In this document: positions 10,759 through 20,168 of the stretch, piece after piece | Position numbering within the stretch: position 1 is the stretch's first letter | Layout: each line of letters opens with the position of its first letter | Assembly (NCBI GenBank): GCA_938021455.1 | Contig: CALIGP010000322.1 | Location: forward strand, 1 to 41,080 | Direction of reading: 5' to 3' | From: an uncultured Lewinella sp. | GTDB lineage: Bacteria > Bacteroidota > Bacteroidia > Chitinophagales > Saprospiraceae | Length of the DNA: 41,080 nucleotides | The notes under the pieces: generated by a model | The model's database searches: none | What the model saw: the letters and a program-made list of their open reading frames with translations, nothing else | Told to the model about the DNA's origin: nothing | Program-made: the position numbers and the translations under genes

Positions 10759-11697
10759 ATGGATTACACTATACTTCATAACTCCGGCGGGTTTCATGGG
10801 CATCAATTAAAAGACTACTTTGGTGGAGTTGCGGCGGCTAAAATTATGGGTTTAAGGTATACTTACACTCCATACAATTATCTCGACTTTTTTGGCATCA
10901 ATGAAGGGGAACCCCGGTCAAGTGTCTTGAAAAGAAGCCTTCCGTTCTTGCACCAGCGAATTTCCGGCCCGTTTTGGGATGGATTTGAGACTTATACGGA
11001 TTTTAAGAAGTATATGGATAAGGAGCTTGAAAAAAAGCAAAGTGACCGGTTAATTATTTTTGAAAAAGCCTTCAGGGTACACCCCCATCAAGCAAGACAA
11101 TGGTTTGCGGCTGGGTTGATCGAACGTGATGTGTTTCACGAAATTGTGCAGGAGACAAGTGCAAAGTACCGGCAGAAGCATCAGCTCTTAGCTAAAAAAA
11201 AGGAGGGAGATGTGATAGAAGTCGCCATGCACATCAGTCGTGGCGTAGACTTTAATCGGGTTGCCTTCCCTGAGCATTTTGAAAACCCTTACAACGTTAG
11301 GTATATGTTTGGGATGGACTATTTCGTCCGTATATATCAACAGGTTAAAAGCGCGATCCAAGATCGAAAAATACACTTTTCAATATACACCGAAGAACGT
11401 AATTCGGAGGATATCGTTACTGCGTTCAAAGATAAAGAGGATGTGACTCTTAACGTTGGTTGTAATCGTGGAAAACCCGATAAAGGACTTATTGAGAACA
11501 TCTTTCGAGCGTTTGTGGAGGCGGATTTATTAGTCAGCTGCAATAGTTCTTTTTCCACGATGGCAGTATTCTTTAGAGGAGACAAGCCTACGATCTACCA
11601 CCCTCATTTACACATGGATGATCTACCAGAATGGCCCTATCTGAAGACGGATGTTGAGGGTTTTTTTTCAGCAGAACGATTGATTGATAAACTATAA
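10759..11697 (+). CDS. Glycosyltransferase-like protein (fucosyltransferase/NodZ-type fold possible), function uncertain
   Basis: Complete ORF; HISRGVDF...YTEERNSEDIV...FRAFVEADLLVSCNSSFSTMAVFFRGDKPTIY resembles the donor-binding region of GT-B fucosyltransferase-type enzymes. Weak call. Confidence 0.5.
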   Translation: MDYTILHNSGGFHGHQLKDYFGGVAAAKIMGLRYTYTPYNYLDFFGINEGEPRSSVLKRSLPFLHQRISGPFWDGFETYTDFKKYMDKELEKKQSDRLIIFEKAFRVHPHQARQWFAAGLIERDVFHEIVQETSAKYRQKHQLLAKKKEGDVIEVAMHISRGVDFNRVAFPEHFENPYNVRYMFGMDYFVRIYQQVKSAIQDRKIHFSIYTEERNSEDIVTAFKDKEDVTLNVGCNRGKPDKGLIENIFRAFVEADLLVSCNSSFSTMAVFFRGDKPTIYHPHLHMDDLPEWPYLKTDVEGFFSAERLIDKL

Positions 11698-11701
11698 AAA
11701 A

Positions 11702-11778
11702 AACTCTCAACATAGAGAGTTACTGATCCCATACGGGAATGAAAATTCGGCCGTGGTGAATTACGATACGCGTAATTC
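11702..11778. terminator. Cluster of three short hairpins between convergent genes, possible bidirectional terminator region
   Basis: AACTCTC-AACATA-GAGAGTT (11702-11721), TCCC-ATAC-GGGA (11727-11738), GAATTAC-GATACGC-GTAATTC (11758-11778). Confidence 0.4.
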
Positions 11779-11863
11779 GTTGCCGCGCAGCGGTCCGAGG
11801 GTTCTTGACGACTACCAATTGATTAAGGTTGGAATTCGCTCAGTGGTTACGCTAAATACTGGT

Positions 11864-12967
11864 TTATTTGGCAGGTGTTGTATGTTCTTTCAGACCATTT
11901 TGGGAAAGGTATATCTTAGAAAGAGGCTTTTCAATCAATAAGAAAGTTATTGTTGATACAGCTATTGTAATCGCCAAAAAAAGATAGATTTTGAGCTCCT
12001 GAGGTATTAGTGCCCTGTCAACATAGGACAAGATAGGAAGATGGAACAAGTAAGCGCTAAAGCTGATTTTCCCTAAGAATCGTAAAGGTGTAATGCTAGC
12101 TAATTTTTTCAGCCAACCGTAACCATATGTTGTAGACAATAATACGATCGCCCACAAGACAGCGTATGGAGTGTAAAAAAGAGGTAAATGTAGATTAAAA
12201 GTAAAGCCAAAAACTTTTTTAAAGTAATAAGGTACCGTCAAAAGGATAGCGAAAAAAGAGGCGAACCCTACAATATCTATTTTTTTTGACCCCGCATATA
12301 TTGAAATGTTATTTTTATAGAGGAGTTCGTAAACTGAAATAGAAGTTCCAACCATAAAAATGGGTAGAAATCGAAAAGTTGAGATCGATGAGAACTTAAG
12401 AAGTACTCCCGAAAAGACAGAAAGGGTAATGATTGACAGGAAAAAAAATAATATTTTGTTCTTTTCCCACTTAAAGTACTTATGACAAATCCACATTATG
12501 AATGGTGAAATTAGATAGTACTTAAACTCAACGGGGATTGACCAGTATATTCCTTTTCCTTCTACCAAGAAAAGATGCTTCAGAACATCTTTAAAGCCAT
12601 TAATGACAGATTTTTCCCCAAAGGAAACTAGTAGCCAACTAACAAGTAGAGAGAGGAAAAACAGTGGGAAAATTCGCAGAAACCTTCTAAGAAGATAATT
12701 CGTCCAATAATAGAAAGAAAATTTGTTTGACATGAACGCCAAGGCAATTTGGCGATCTAGTAAGTAGGCAGATAATACAAAAAAAAGATAGACACCCATT
12801 TTCCCAATTCTCCGAAGGTCGAAAAATTCGTGGATGAATATGTCCTCATGACTGGAGTGAGAAAGTAGGACCAAAAGAACAGCTATGCCCCTTAATCCAT
12901 CGAGAGACTTATTGTACAACGGTTTGTTGTCGGTAGAAAAAAAAGCCTGGTTTATGTTTTTTAACAT
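11864..12967 (-). CDS. Acyltransferase family 3 (OafA/YrhL-like) membrane protein
   Basis: NKPLYNKSLDGLRGIAVLLVLLSHSSHEDIF, RRFLRIFPLFFLSLLVSWLL, multiple TM segments. Confidence 0.9.
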   Translation of the reverse strand: MLKNINQAFFSTDNKPLYNKSLDGLRGIAVLLVLLSHSSHEDIFIHEFFDLRRIGKMGVYLFFVLSAYLLDRQIALAFMSNKFSFYYWTNYLLRRFLRIFPLFFLSLLVSWLLVSFGEKSVINGFKDVLKHLFLVEGKGIYWSIPVEFKYYLISPFIMWICHKYFKWEKNKILFFFLSIITLSVFSGVLLKFSSISTFRFLPIFMVGTSISVYELLYKNNISIYAGSKKIDIVGFASFFAILLTVPYYFKKVFGFTFNLHLPLFYTPYAVLWAIVLLSTTYGYGWLKKLASITPLRFLGKISFSAYLFHLPILSYVDRALIPQELKIYLFLAITIAVSTITFLLIEKPLSKIYLSQNGLKEHTTPAK

Positions 12968-13347
12968 ATGGTCATTGTGAAAAGCGTATGGTCACGATCA
13001 TAGTATCATCCAATAATGTTTCGTGTAGGTCAAATTTGCGGATGAGACTTCATCTAATCTTAATCCTCTGGGCTGCTTACGCTATTCTTTTTGTCTTATT
13101 TTTTTGCCAGAAAGCTGATTTTAGACGTGCTCAAAAGAATATTCATTGCTCCGGAGGAATAACTTTGTTGTGTTCCATAATGAGTAAGGTTAAATTATTA
13201 TACTACTGTATGCTTTATTACCGATTTTGAGCTGGAAATTGGATGTAAAGTCGTAAATTTGAGGAGTTGTAATTGGTTCAACAAAATACTAAAAATTTAA
13301 GTGTTGAGCTATGCCTTCAGAGCCATAAATGAAAGGTAATAGAAAAT

Positions 13348-14241
13348 ATGAAATTTAACAAAATTGTATTAGTCGATGAAACGGGATTGAAAAGTTGGGC
13401 TATTGAAGAATTGCAGAAGTTTTCACTAGCGAAAATAAGTGTTTATAGTGGCTACCCGAATACAGAGGCCGAGTTGGTGAAAAGAATCGGAGGTGCTGAA
13501 TGTATGTTTGTTTCATGGCATACTCAAGTCACGGAAACAGTGATGAAGAGCTGTCCGAATCTCAAATATGTTGGCATGTGTTGTAGCCTATATGATGAAT
13601 CATCAGCTAACGTAGATATAAAATACGCGAATGCAAATAATATTGTGGTTAACGGTATCCGAGATTATGGAGATGAAGGGGTGGTAGAATTTGTTCTCTC
13701 GGAATTGATAAGGCTGCTAAAGGGGCTGGGAGAGAATCAATGGAAAAATTCACCGGTTGAATTAACTAACCGGAAAATTGGAATAATAGGAATGGGGGCC
13801 ACGGGTAAAATGCTTGCTAAAGCTTTATTAGCGTTCCAAGTGAATGTGTATTACTTTGACCGGAATAGAGGGCTAGATGTAGAAGAAGCAGGAATCATAT
13901 ATTTGCCGCTAAGGCAATTACTCTCTTCGTGTGAAATTGTATCGACCCATCTCCCAAAGAATACCAGATTGATAGATGGCAATCTTTTTTCTGACCTTGG
14001 AGAAGGTAAAATACTGATCAATACTTCCTTGGGTTTGACCTTCGATAAAAGTAGCTTTTTAGAGTGGATAGAAAGGGTTGGAAACTATGCTATTTTTGAT
14101 GATTGTGGAGTGTCAGGGCATTATGATGATTTTAGCAAGTACAGTCAAATCGTAACAAATGATAAAGTAGCAGGATGGACAGCGGAGGCAAAAGAAAGAT
14201 TGTCGAAAAAAGTAATTGAGCAATTACAGAAGTACAATTAG
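13348..14241 (+). CDS. D-isomer-specific 2-hydroxyacid dehydrogenase-family protein, catalytic residues apparently divergent
   Basis: Rossmann motif KIGIIGMGATGKMLAKALLAF; ILINTSLGLTFD (usual INTxRG); QIVTNDKVAGWTAEA (usual TPHxxGxT). Confidence 0.8.
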   Translation: MKFNKIVLVDETGLKSWAIEELQKFSLAKISVYSGYPNTEAELVKRIGGAECMFVSWHTQVTETVMKSCPNLKYVGMCCSLYDESSANVDIKYANANNIVVNGIRDYGDEGVVEFVLSELIRLLKGLGENQWKNSPVELTNRKIGIIGMGATGKMLAKALLAFQVNVYYFDRNRGLDVEEAGIIYLPLRQLLSSCEIVSTHLPKNTRLIDGNLFSDLGEGKILINTSLGLTFDKSSFLEWIERVGNYAIFDDCGVSGHYDDFSKYSQIVTNDKVAGWTAEAKERLSKKVIEQLQKYN

Positions 14242-14268
14242 GTGTAAAGACAGTAGTTAAATTTACCT

Positions 14269-15030
14269 ATGGAAAAGCCTACCAATTTTTTCAGCGCATT
14301 AAGATTTCCTGGGCGTTTGCTAAAGGCAAAATCCTTCGTCTTTATTGTTTCGGCTCAGCGCTCAGGGTCTACCTTATTAAAGGCACTTTTGGCGGTTGCG
14401 CCTGATGTTTCTCATCTGCCAGAGGTTCCTTTTCACCTCTACGGGAGTCGTTCTGCATGGCAGTTGAAGACGCTATCTGATAAGCCCATTATTGTTTTGA
14501 AAAAGCCATCGTGGCCAGATGAGTTCAACTACCCACAGATACCTTCCATAGGGCCACAGAAAATCTTGTTACTAATTCGGCATCCCTACGAAACACTTGT
14601 TTCAACCGGTAAAATGTATGAAGCAATGGATTCGGATTTTTGGCAAAAGTGGGACTATGAAAATATGCTGTATGACTACTGGTTGCCTACCTATGAAGGA
14701 ATATTGGCCCGGAATCTACAACTTCAGCCAAATGTTTGTATCATTCGTTATGAAGCCTTAGTGAGTAAACCAATTGAGTATACTTCAGAGCTATTTCGAT
14801 TTATTGGTAGTAAGCAAAAAAAAGGAACAAATACTTACCTGAAGCGATCAGAAAACTGGACTTTTATGAAGGACGACGGTAGCGATCGGATTAATTCTTT
14901 AAAGGTTCAATCCAATCTCCTGCCAAGAGATAATGAGCAGTTACTTAATTTGTTAAGGAATGAGCCGCGTGTTTCTGCTGTGTTAAGCCAATATGGGTAC
15001 AAACTTGATGAAAATAATAAAGCGATATGA
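14269..15030 (+). CDS. Sulfotransferase-family protein
   Basis: P-loop-like 5'-PSB motif FVFIVSAQRSGSTLLKALL; ILLLIRHPYETLVSTGKMYEA (3'-PB-like). Confidence 0.85.
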   Translation: MEKPTNFFSALRFPGRLLKAKSFVFIVSAQRSGSTLLKALLAVAPDVSHLPEVPFHLYGSRSAWQLKTLSDKPIIVLKKPSWPDEFNYPQIPSIGPQKILLLIRHPYETLVSTGKMYEAMDSDFWQKWDYENMLYDYWLPTYEGILARNLQLQPNVCIIRYEALVSKPIEYTSELFRFIGSKQKKGTNTYLKRSENWTFMKDDGSDRINSLKVQSNLLPRDNEQLLNLLRNEPRVSAVLSQYGYKLDENNKAI

Positions 15031-15785
15031 TCTCTTACCCTCATCGATGTATTTTTATTCATATCCCAAAAAATGGAGGCGCAAGTATTGAACGATTAAT
15101 CTGGTCAGAAAAGGAAAGGACCGTAGATAACCTTTGGATGGGGATGATATCGAGTCAGCGAAATAAGTATCAGACTGGTGCGCTACAACATTTATTTGCT
15201 CGTAACGTCATGAAAGAAGTGGGCGAAGATGTCTATAACGATTACTTCACCTTTTCTATGGTTCGAAACCCTTGGGACCGGGTTGTGTCCCAGTACATCT
15301 ATCTGTTTAAAAGACCTAGTCTACAAGCGTTTTTGGGAGCCGATCACAAAACCTCTTTTCCTGAGTATCTGGAATTGATTGCCCGGAAGCCCCACGTGCA
15401 TTGGCAACCTCAATACTTGTTCCTGACCGATGATGCAGGGAGTTCTATCGTAGATTATATCGGCCGTTTTGAAGATTTTGAAACGTCGATAAAAGAGATG
15501 ATGATTAGAATTTGTGGAGAACCAAAACGCCCGAATGGTGATCCCCTTAATATTCCACACGTGAATAAGAGTAAAAGAGTTGGTTATTGGATGTATTATG
15601 ACGACGAGACCAGGAACGCAGTTGCCGAACTGTATAAAGAAGATATTCTGCGATATGAATACACGTTTAATGAGTCAGCTTACCGTACCCGGTCTAAACA
15701 ATTACCATTTCCCGTGAGCCGTGAAAATCCTGATTCTTTGACGCGTCGTCTGGTTAGGAAAGTCAAAAAAAAGTTTTCGTGGTAA
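15027..15785 (+). CDS. Sulfotransferase family 2 (carbohydrate sulfotransferase-like)
   Basis: RCIFIHIPKNGGASIERLIW and FTFSMVRNPWDRVVSQYIYL; start overlaps the upstream sulfotransferase stop (ATGA). Confidence 0.88.
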   Translation: MISYPHRCIFIHIPKNGGASIERLIWSEKERTVDNLWMGMISSQRNKYQTGALQHLFARNVMKEVGEDVYNDYFTFSMVRNPWDRVVSQYIYLFKRPSLQAFLGADHKTSFPEYLELIARKPHVHWQPQYLFLTDDAGSSIVDYIGRFEDFETSIKEMMIRICGEPKRPNGDPLNIPHVNKSKRVGYWMYYDDETRNAVAELYKEDILRYEYTFNESAYRTRSKQLPFPVSRENPDSLTRRLVRKVKKKFSW

Positions 15786-16410
15786 AACCTTGCAGACGTT
15801 GTTGCTCTGCGGAGCTGTGCAGACAATAATGACAGATATAATCAGCGGATATTTTAAGTGGTACTGAGAACCAGTCTGTTTCTTGAATCAGAATCGATTT
15901 TCCCAATGTGTCGATTTGTTTCGCATCGAGATAGAACCCACGACCATCAGCTTTCATTGCAGCCTCCTTTTTCGTCCAAACATCAAAGAATTTAATATTT
16001 CGCACCTTACCTATGCCAATATGATTAGCTTCCTGCGGCGTGAAGACCCGACTAAATTCCAGTGGTTCGATATCTCGGACCTTCTCAATATCAATTCCTA
16101 TTCGGGGGGCGTTCGTTAATGCTGCGATCACGATACCGTCAGAGTGGGAAATGTTGAAATCTCCGGGAACGTCGATTGATGGCCGACCGTATTGATCCGA
16201 ATTGTAGGTGGCTAGTCGCCCGGGGGGGATTCCATTCATGATGAGGAGCTGCCTTAGGAGTAGCTTCCCAAGCAGGCCCGCCTGGCGGTCCTGCCAACGA
16301 ATATATCTTTTAAAACTGCCGTGGAATTGTTCTGGAAGTAGTTTTTCAAGACGAGAAAATAGCTCCGGAGAAAGTTGTTCGTTGTTTGAGATGTAAATGA
16401 TATCAACCAT
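15763..16410 (-). CDS. 4'-phosphopantetheinyl transferase (Sfp-type)
   Basis: DFNISHSDGIVIAALTNAPRIGIDIEKVRD...FFDVWTKKEAAMKADGRG. Confidence 0.92.
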   Translation of the reverse strand: MVDIIYISNNEQLSPELFSRLEKLLPEQFHGSFKRYIRWQDRQAGLLGKLLLRQLLIMNGIPPGRLATYNSDQYGRPSIDVPGDFNISHSDGIVIAALTNAPRIGIDIEKVRDIEPLEFSRVFTPQEANHIGIGKVRNIKFFDVWTKKEAAMKADGRGFYLDAKQIDTLGKSILIQETDWFSVPLKISADYICHYCLHSSAEQQRLQGFTTKTFF

Positions 16411-16414
16411 TATT

Positions 16415-17782
16415 TTAAATTGACTGCGTGTTTTTTTTAACCGCAGTATTTACCAAGTCAATTAAGCGTTGGCGGACCGGTTTTGAGTAGCTCCTTTCTC
16501 GAGCGTTAGCTACTTTTTCTTTATAGATAGGATTATTAAGTACTTCGCTTATGTCCTGATGAATTAAAATAGGTGTGGTTTTTTTGCGGTCGCCCATTAC
16601 CCCCAATTGATGATAGGCCATGCGAACGGCGCAACCATTCTGGTCGTATTTTTCTCCAGAATAGAGTACCATAGGCACCTCGCAGATAATGCATTCGTTG
16701 ATGGTGTTGATGCCCGCATGGTTCAGGGAACAATCCGTGTGCCGTAAGACCTCAAGTTGAGGTAGCCAGGAGAAAATGAATGTGTTGTCGGGAAGTTCCT
16801 GTTGACGGAGTTGGTCTGGATGGCCACCTAATGCGATGACGAGTATCCAGTTCGGTTCATGTGCGCAAGCCTCAATTACCTTCTGCAAGAAATTACCGTT
16901 TCCCCCGGCCATCGTACTGACCGAGCAATAAATCAGTTTAGAGCCACTGACTTGCTTCTTTGCGTAAATTTCCGACAGTTTATTCTTAATACTTGGAAGA
17001 TCAGGATGATAATCTTGTCTCTTTTCAAAGACCATTGGACCGAGGTAATGGTGGTTAGCCGGGATTTTATGTGGCAACTCTAACGTTTCATCGGTAAAAT
17101 GAAGAATGGGAATTCCGGTAAAAGTAAATGGGCTTGGCCAGTTGTAATATTCAAGTGAGCTAAGGGGGAAACCAATCTGATTAGCATAGTACAGTAATAA
17201 GCTCCTCCGGTCAGTTCCTGCAGTAAGTACTCTACGTTTCAGGTATAGTTTTCGAAACTGTTTTTGGCGTTGCCGCCAGCTGTCCTCAATCTTTTCATTA
17301 TCAACCTGGGGTATCATTAAGGTAGAAATCAAAGGAAGCCCCTTAGCATACTGTCCGTTGAACCACTGACTTATAAGTAGTAAAGGATGCCCCGAGACGT
17401 AAGTGGTGAAAATGTACTCGTGGCACTCGATATCAATCAGGACAAGGTCTGGTTGGAGAGTATCGAGCGTTTTAAGGAATGGTGCTTGCCCAAGCTGTTC
17501 AAGTCCTATTGCCCGACGTTTTTTGGCGTTAATGTAGGTAGAAAGCAAGGTTGAAATACGTTTCAGGATGTCTCCTCCAGGAGTTGGGGGGGCTACGGGG
17601 TCCTTATGCCACTGCGCGAGAGGTAAATAACGGAAGCCTTGCTTTTCTACTTTTTCCTGAGTATCTAACAAGGTGGTATAAGTAACTCCGTGTCCTTCTG
17701 CTTGTAAACGCTGTATCAGCTCGAAGGAGGAATTAAGAATGCCGGAAAACCCAGAGCAGATTAAGAGGATTTTTGCCATCAT
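16415..17782 (-). CDS. UGT/MGT-type glycosyltransferase (GT1-like)
   Basis: N-terminal GFSGILNSSFELIQRLQAEGHGVTYTT; donor motif FIFSWLPQLEVLRHTDCSLNHAGINTINECIICEVPMVLYSGEKYDQ. Confidence 0.88.
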   Translation of the reverse strand: MMAKILLICSGFSGILNSSFELIQRLQAEGHGVTYTTLLDTQEKVEKQGFRYLPLAQWHKDPVAPPTPGGDILKRISTLLSTYINAKKRRAIGLEQLGQAPFLKTLDTLQPDLVLIDIECHEYIFTTYVSGHPLLLISQWFNGQYAKGLPLISTLMIPQVDNEKIEDSWRQRQKQFRKLYLKRRVLTAGTDRRSLLLYYANQIGFPLSSLEYYNWPSPFTFTGIPILHFTDETLELPHKIPANHHYLGPMVFEKRQDYHPDLPSIKNKLSEIYAKKQVSGSKLIYCSVSTMAGGNGNFLQKVIEACAHEPNWILVIALGGHPDQLRQQELPDNTFIFSWLPQLEVLRHTDCSLNHAGINTINECIICEVPMVLYSGEKYDQNGCAVRMAYHQLGVMGDRKKTTPILIHQDISEVLNNPIYKEKVANARERSYSKPVRQRLIDLVNTAVKKNTQSI

Positions 17783-20166
17783 ATTTTTTCTTGGAGGTGA
17801 GCTTCGATGGCTTCTGCCAGCCGGTTAACGGCTGGCTCCTTGAAAAAATCGTTATGGTCGGCTATTACCGTAACGGTCTTCAGCCGATTTCCCGATAGCC
17901 GGTTCCAAGTGTCCAGGTGCCGCTGGCGAACGGGCATGGCTGCAAACTCAGAACTGCGGATTAGTAATACCTCTGAGTCAATATTTTTCCAGATATACTT
18001 TTCGTAGAGCGGTACGTATTTGTCCTTTATTTGATTTACTTTACGCTCTTCCCTTAGCTCACGGGGCAAGAGCGAGGTTGGCAGATAATCCAGTTGGAGA
18101 GTCGTTTTAAGTTGCCGAAATTGTCCTTTAATTAAACGACCAGCAAACCACTTTAATCGCCTTTTCTTTCTGCGAAAAAGGATTATCTTGTCTAGCTCTT
18201 CGAGCAGTGGTGCACTGTCAACTACGAGCATTACAGGAGGTGGTTGACCTTCTGCCCGAAGTAGATGACACAATTCAACACAAACAGCGGCACTAAAGCA
18301 GTAAGATAAAAATAAGTAGGGCCCATCGGGCTGGACCTGGCGAATCTCCCGGAGGTAATGCTTCGCCATCTCCTGGATACTCGTATGAACGGCGTCTTTT
18401 TCGTCTAGGCCAGATGGCTGGATAGCATAGACTGGTCGGTCTTTATCAACTAATTTGGAGAACGAATGATAATAAAATACGTGGCCCATGCCTGCATGAA
18501 AACAGAATATGGCCGGTTTGGAACCACTTGCCTTCAAGGGGACGATGGTTGTCCAGGCTATGGTCGTTTCAGCATCAATTAAATTGGCCAGCTCGCGGAC
18601 GGTCCGATGCTGAAGGATCGTTATGGGGGGGAGTGTTTTATCAAATGCAGTCTCGATTCTAGCGAATAGTCGGATAGCAAGCATCGAGGTTCCTCCGGAG
18701 TGGAAAAAATCATCCGTTACGCCAATGGGTGATAAACTGAGCAGCTCTTCCCAAAGCCTCGTCAGTGTTAGCTCCGTAGGAGAGTTCGCTACGGCAAAAC
18801 CGTCAGCCGCACGTTCCTGGCTGGCCTCTACTCGGAAAGGTTGGGGTGGGGCAGCCTTAAGCCCAAGGCGAATCTCTGGTATTGTTTTTTGCAACAATTC
18901 AGAAAGGTTTTGGAAAGCTTTTACGTATTCGGTAAGAAGCCATTGAATGGTAGCCTCTGATACTTGCAGAGGATCATAGCGGAAGGTAAACGTTAAGCCA
19001 TTCTGTGGCTGGAGCATAACCACAAGGGGGTGGGTACTGGTCAGGTCACCCGAAAAATTACTTACACTAATGCCTCCGCCGGATAGGTCTGTCCAGGGGT
19101 AATTTTGTAGAAGTAATAGGTGATCAAACCGTAAAGTATTCGGGGCCAGGCCTGACCATTCGGTGATCTCTTCTATGCTTGCGAAGTCGTGTTTTATTCC
19201 TTCCAGATTATTGGCCTGCAATTCCTGGAGCCATTCTAAGACTGCCCGGTCGCCTTGCGGGCTAACCCGTATCGGAATGGCGTTGGTAAACAGGCCGGCC
19301 ATCTCTTGGTGACGGGGAATATCGGGCGTCCGGCCGGAAACCGTCGTGCCCCAAAGGACATCTTCGCTTGAAAATAGCTGACTCAATAACAGTCCCCACA
19401 AACCTTGAGCTACGGTATTCAACGTAAGACGGTACTCACGAATGGAGGAGAAAATATTGGAAAAATCTTCCGTCGAAATACATCGCTCTTCTATCCTTAA
19501 CTCAGCACCTGCGGCCGCGCCTGACCCCAATAAAGTTGGAGAAGAAAAGCCGTCTAAATGTTTTTTCCACCAAGTGGATGCAGCAGTTCTATCCTGCTTT
19601 TTCAACCAGCTAACGTAGTGTTGAAGAGAAGGGAGGGTAGGGAGTTGAATGACTTTTTCCTTTACTTCCGCTTCATAATGGGTGAAAACATCCCGCAGGA
19701 CAACACCCGCTGACCAGCCATCGAGGAGCAAGTGGTGGCTCGTCCAGAGAAACTCGTGAAGATTGGGCGCGGTTTGAAAAAGCATCAACCTGTTCAACGG
19801 AGCTTTGGTTAGTTCAAACTTACGATCAGAATCCTCTGTTTTGAAATCGGAAATGATTTTTTGTTGATCATGAGGGGGCAGGTCGGTGAGGTCATTAAGG
19901 GGTAAGGGAAGACTAGCCTGGGGGCGAATTACTTGCACGGGTTCTTTCATTTTTTTCCAATGAACGGAACTACGTAATGCCGGATGACGCTTTAAAACAT
20001 ATTGCCACGCCCGCTCGAACGCTTCCCGGTTTAGTTGACCTTCCAGGCGACAACTCACCTGGATGATGCCCTGGTCTTTAACTTCTGCCAGGCTATGGAA
20101 AAGTAGGGCCCGTTGTAAATACGACAAGGGAAGAATACTCTCTATTTTTAGGTTCTTTGTGGACAT
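17779..20166 (-). CDS. NRPS termination protein, domain order C-T-TE (no A domain)
   Basis: C domain LPLSYLQRALLFHSL...TSHHLLLDGWSAGV; carrier motif DDFFHSGGTSMLAIRLFARIE; thioesterase AIFCFHAGMGHVFYYHSFSKL...YLFLSYCFSAAVCVELC...VVDSAPLL...ADHNDFFKEP. Confidence 0.93.
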   Translation of the reverse strand: MSTKNLKIESILPLSYLQRALLFHSLAEVKDQGIIQVSCRLEGQLNREAFERAWQYVLKRHPALRSSVHWKKMKEPVQVIRPQASLPLPLNDLTDLPPHDQQKIISDFKTEDSDRKFELTKAPLNRLMLFQTAPNLHEFLWTSHHLLLDGWSAGVVLRDVFTHYEAEVKEKVIQLPTLPSLQHYVSWLKKQDRTAASTWWKKHLDGFSSPTLLGSGAAAGAELRIEERCISTEDFSNIFSSIREYRLTLNTVAQGLWGLLLSQLFSSEDVLWGTTVSGRTPDIPRHQEMAGLFTNAIPIRVSPQGDRAVLEWLQELQANNLEGIKHDFASIEEITEWSGLAPNTLRFDHLLLLQNYPWTDLSGGGISVSNFSGDLTSTHPLVVMLQPQNGLTFTFRYDPLQVSEATIQWLLTEYVKAFQNLSELLQKTIPEIRLGLKAAPPQPFRVEASQERAADGFAVANSPTELTLTRLWEELLSLSPIGVTDDFFHSGGTSMLAIRLFARIETAFDKTLPPITILQHRTVRELANLIDAETTIAWTTIVPLKASGSKPAIFCFHAGMGHVFYYHSFSKLVDKDRPVYAIQPSGLDEKDAVHTSIQEMAKHYLREIRQVQPDGPYLFLSYCFSAAVCVELCHLLRAEGQPPPVMLVVDSAPLLEELDKIILFRRKKRRLKWFAGRLIKGQFRQLKTTLQLDYLPTSLLPRELREERKVNQIKDKYVPLYEKYIWKNIDSEVLLIRSSEFAAMPVRQRHLDTWNRLSGNRLKTVTVIADHNDFFKEPAVNRLAEAIEAHLQEKI
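19505..19513 (-). repeat. Dispersed CGCAGGTGC-core repeat copy
   Basis: Reverse strand CGCAGGTGCTGAGTTAAGGATAGAAGAGCG. Confidence 0.55.
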
Positions 20167-20168
20167 GG

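Noticed and set aside
11684-11941. ORF 11684-11941 (+)
   Set aside because: Overlaps the acyltransferase C-terminus and hairpin region; no recognisable domain.
12988-13230. ORF 12988-13230 (+), short hydrophobic peptide
   Set aside because: AT-rich intergenic DNA, no homology recognised, no supporting context; cannot be distinguished from chance.
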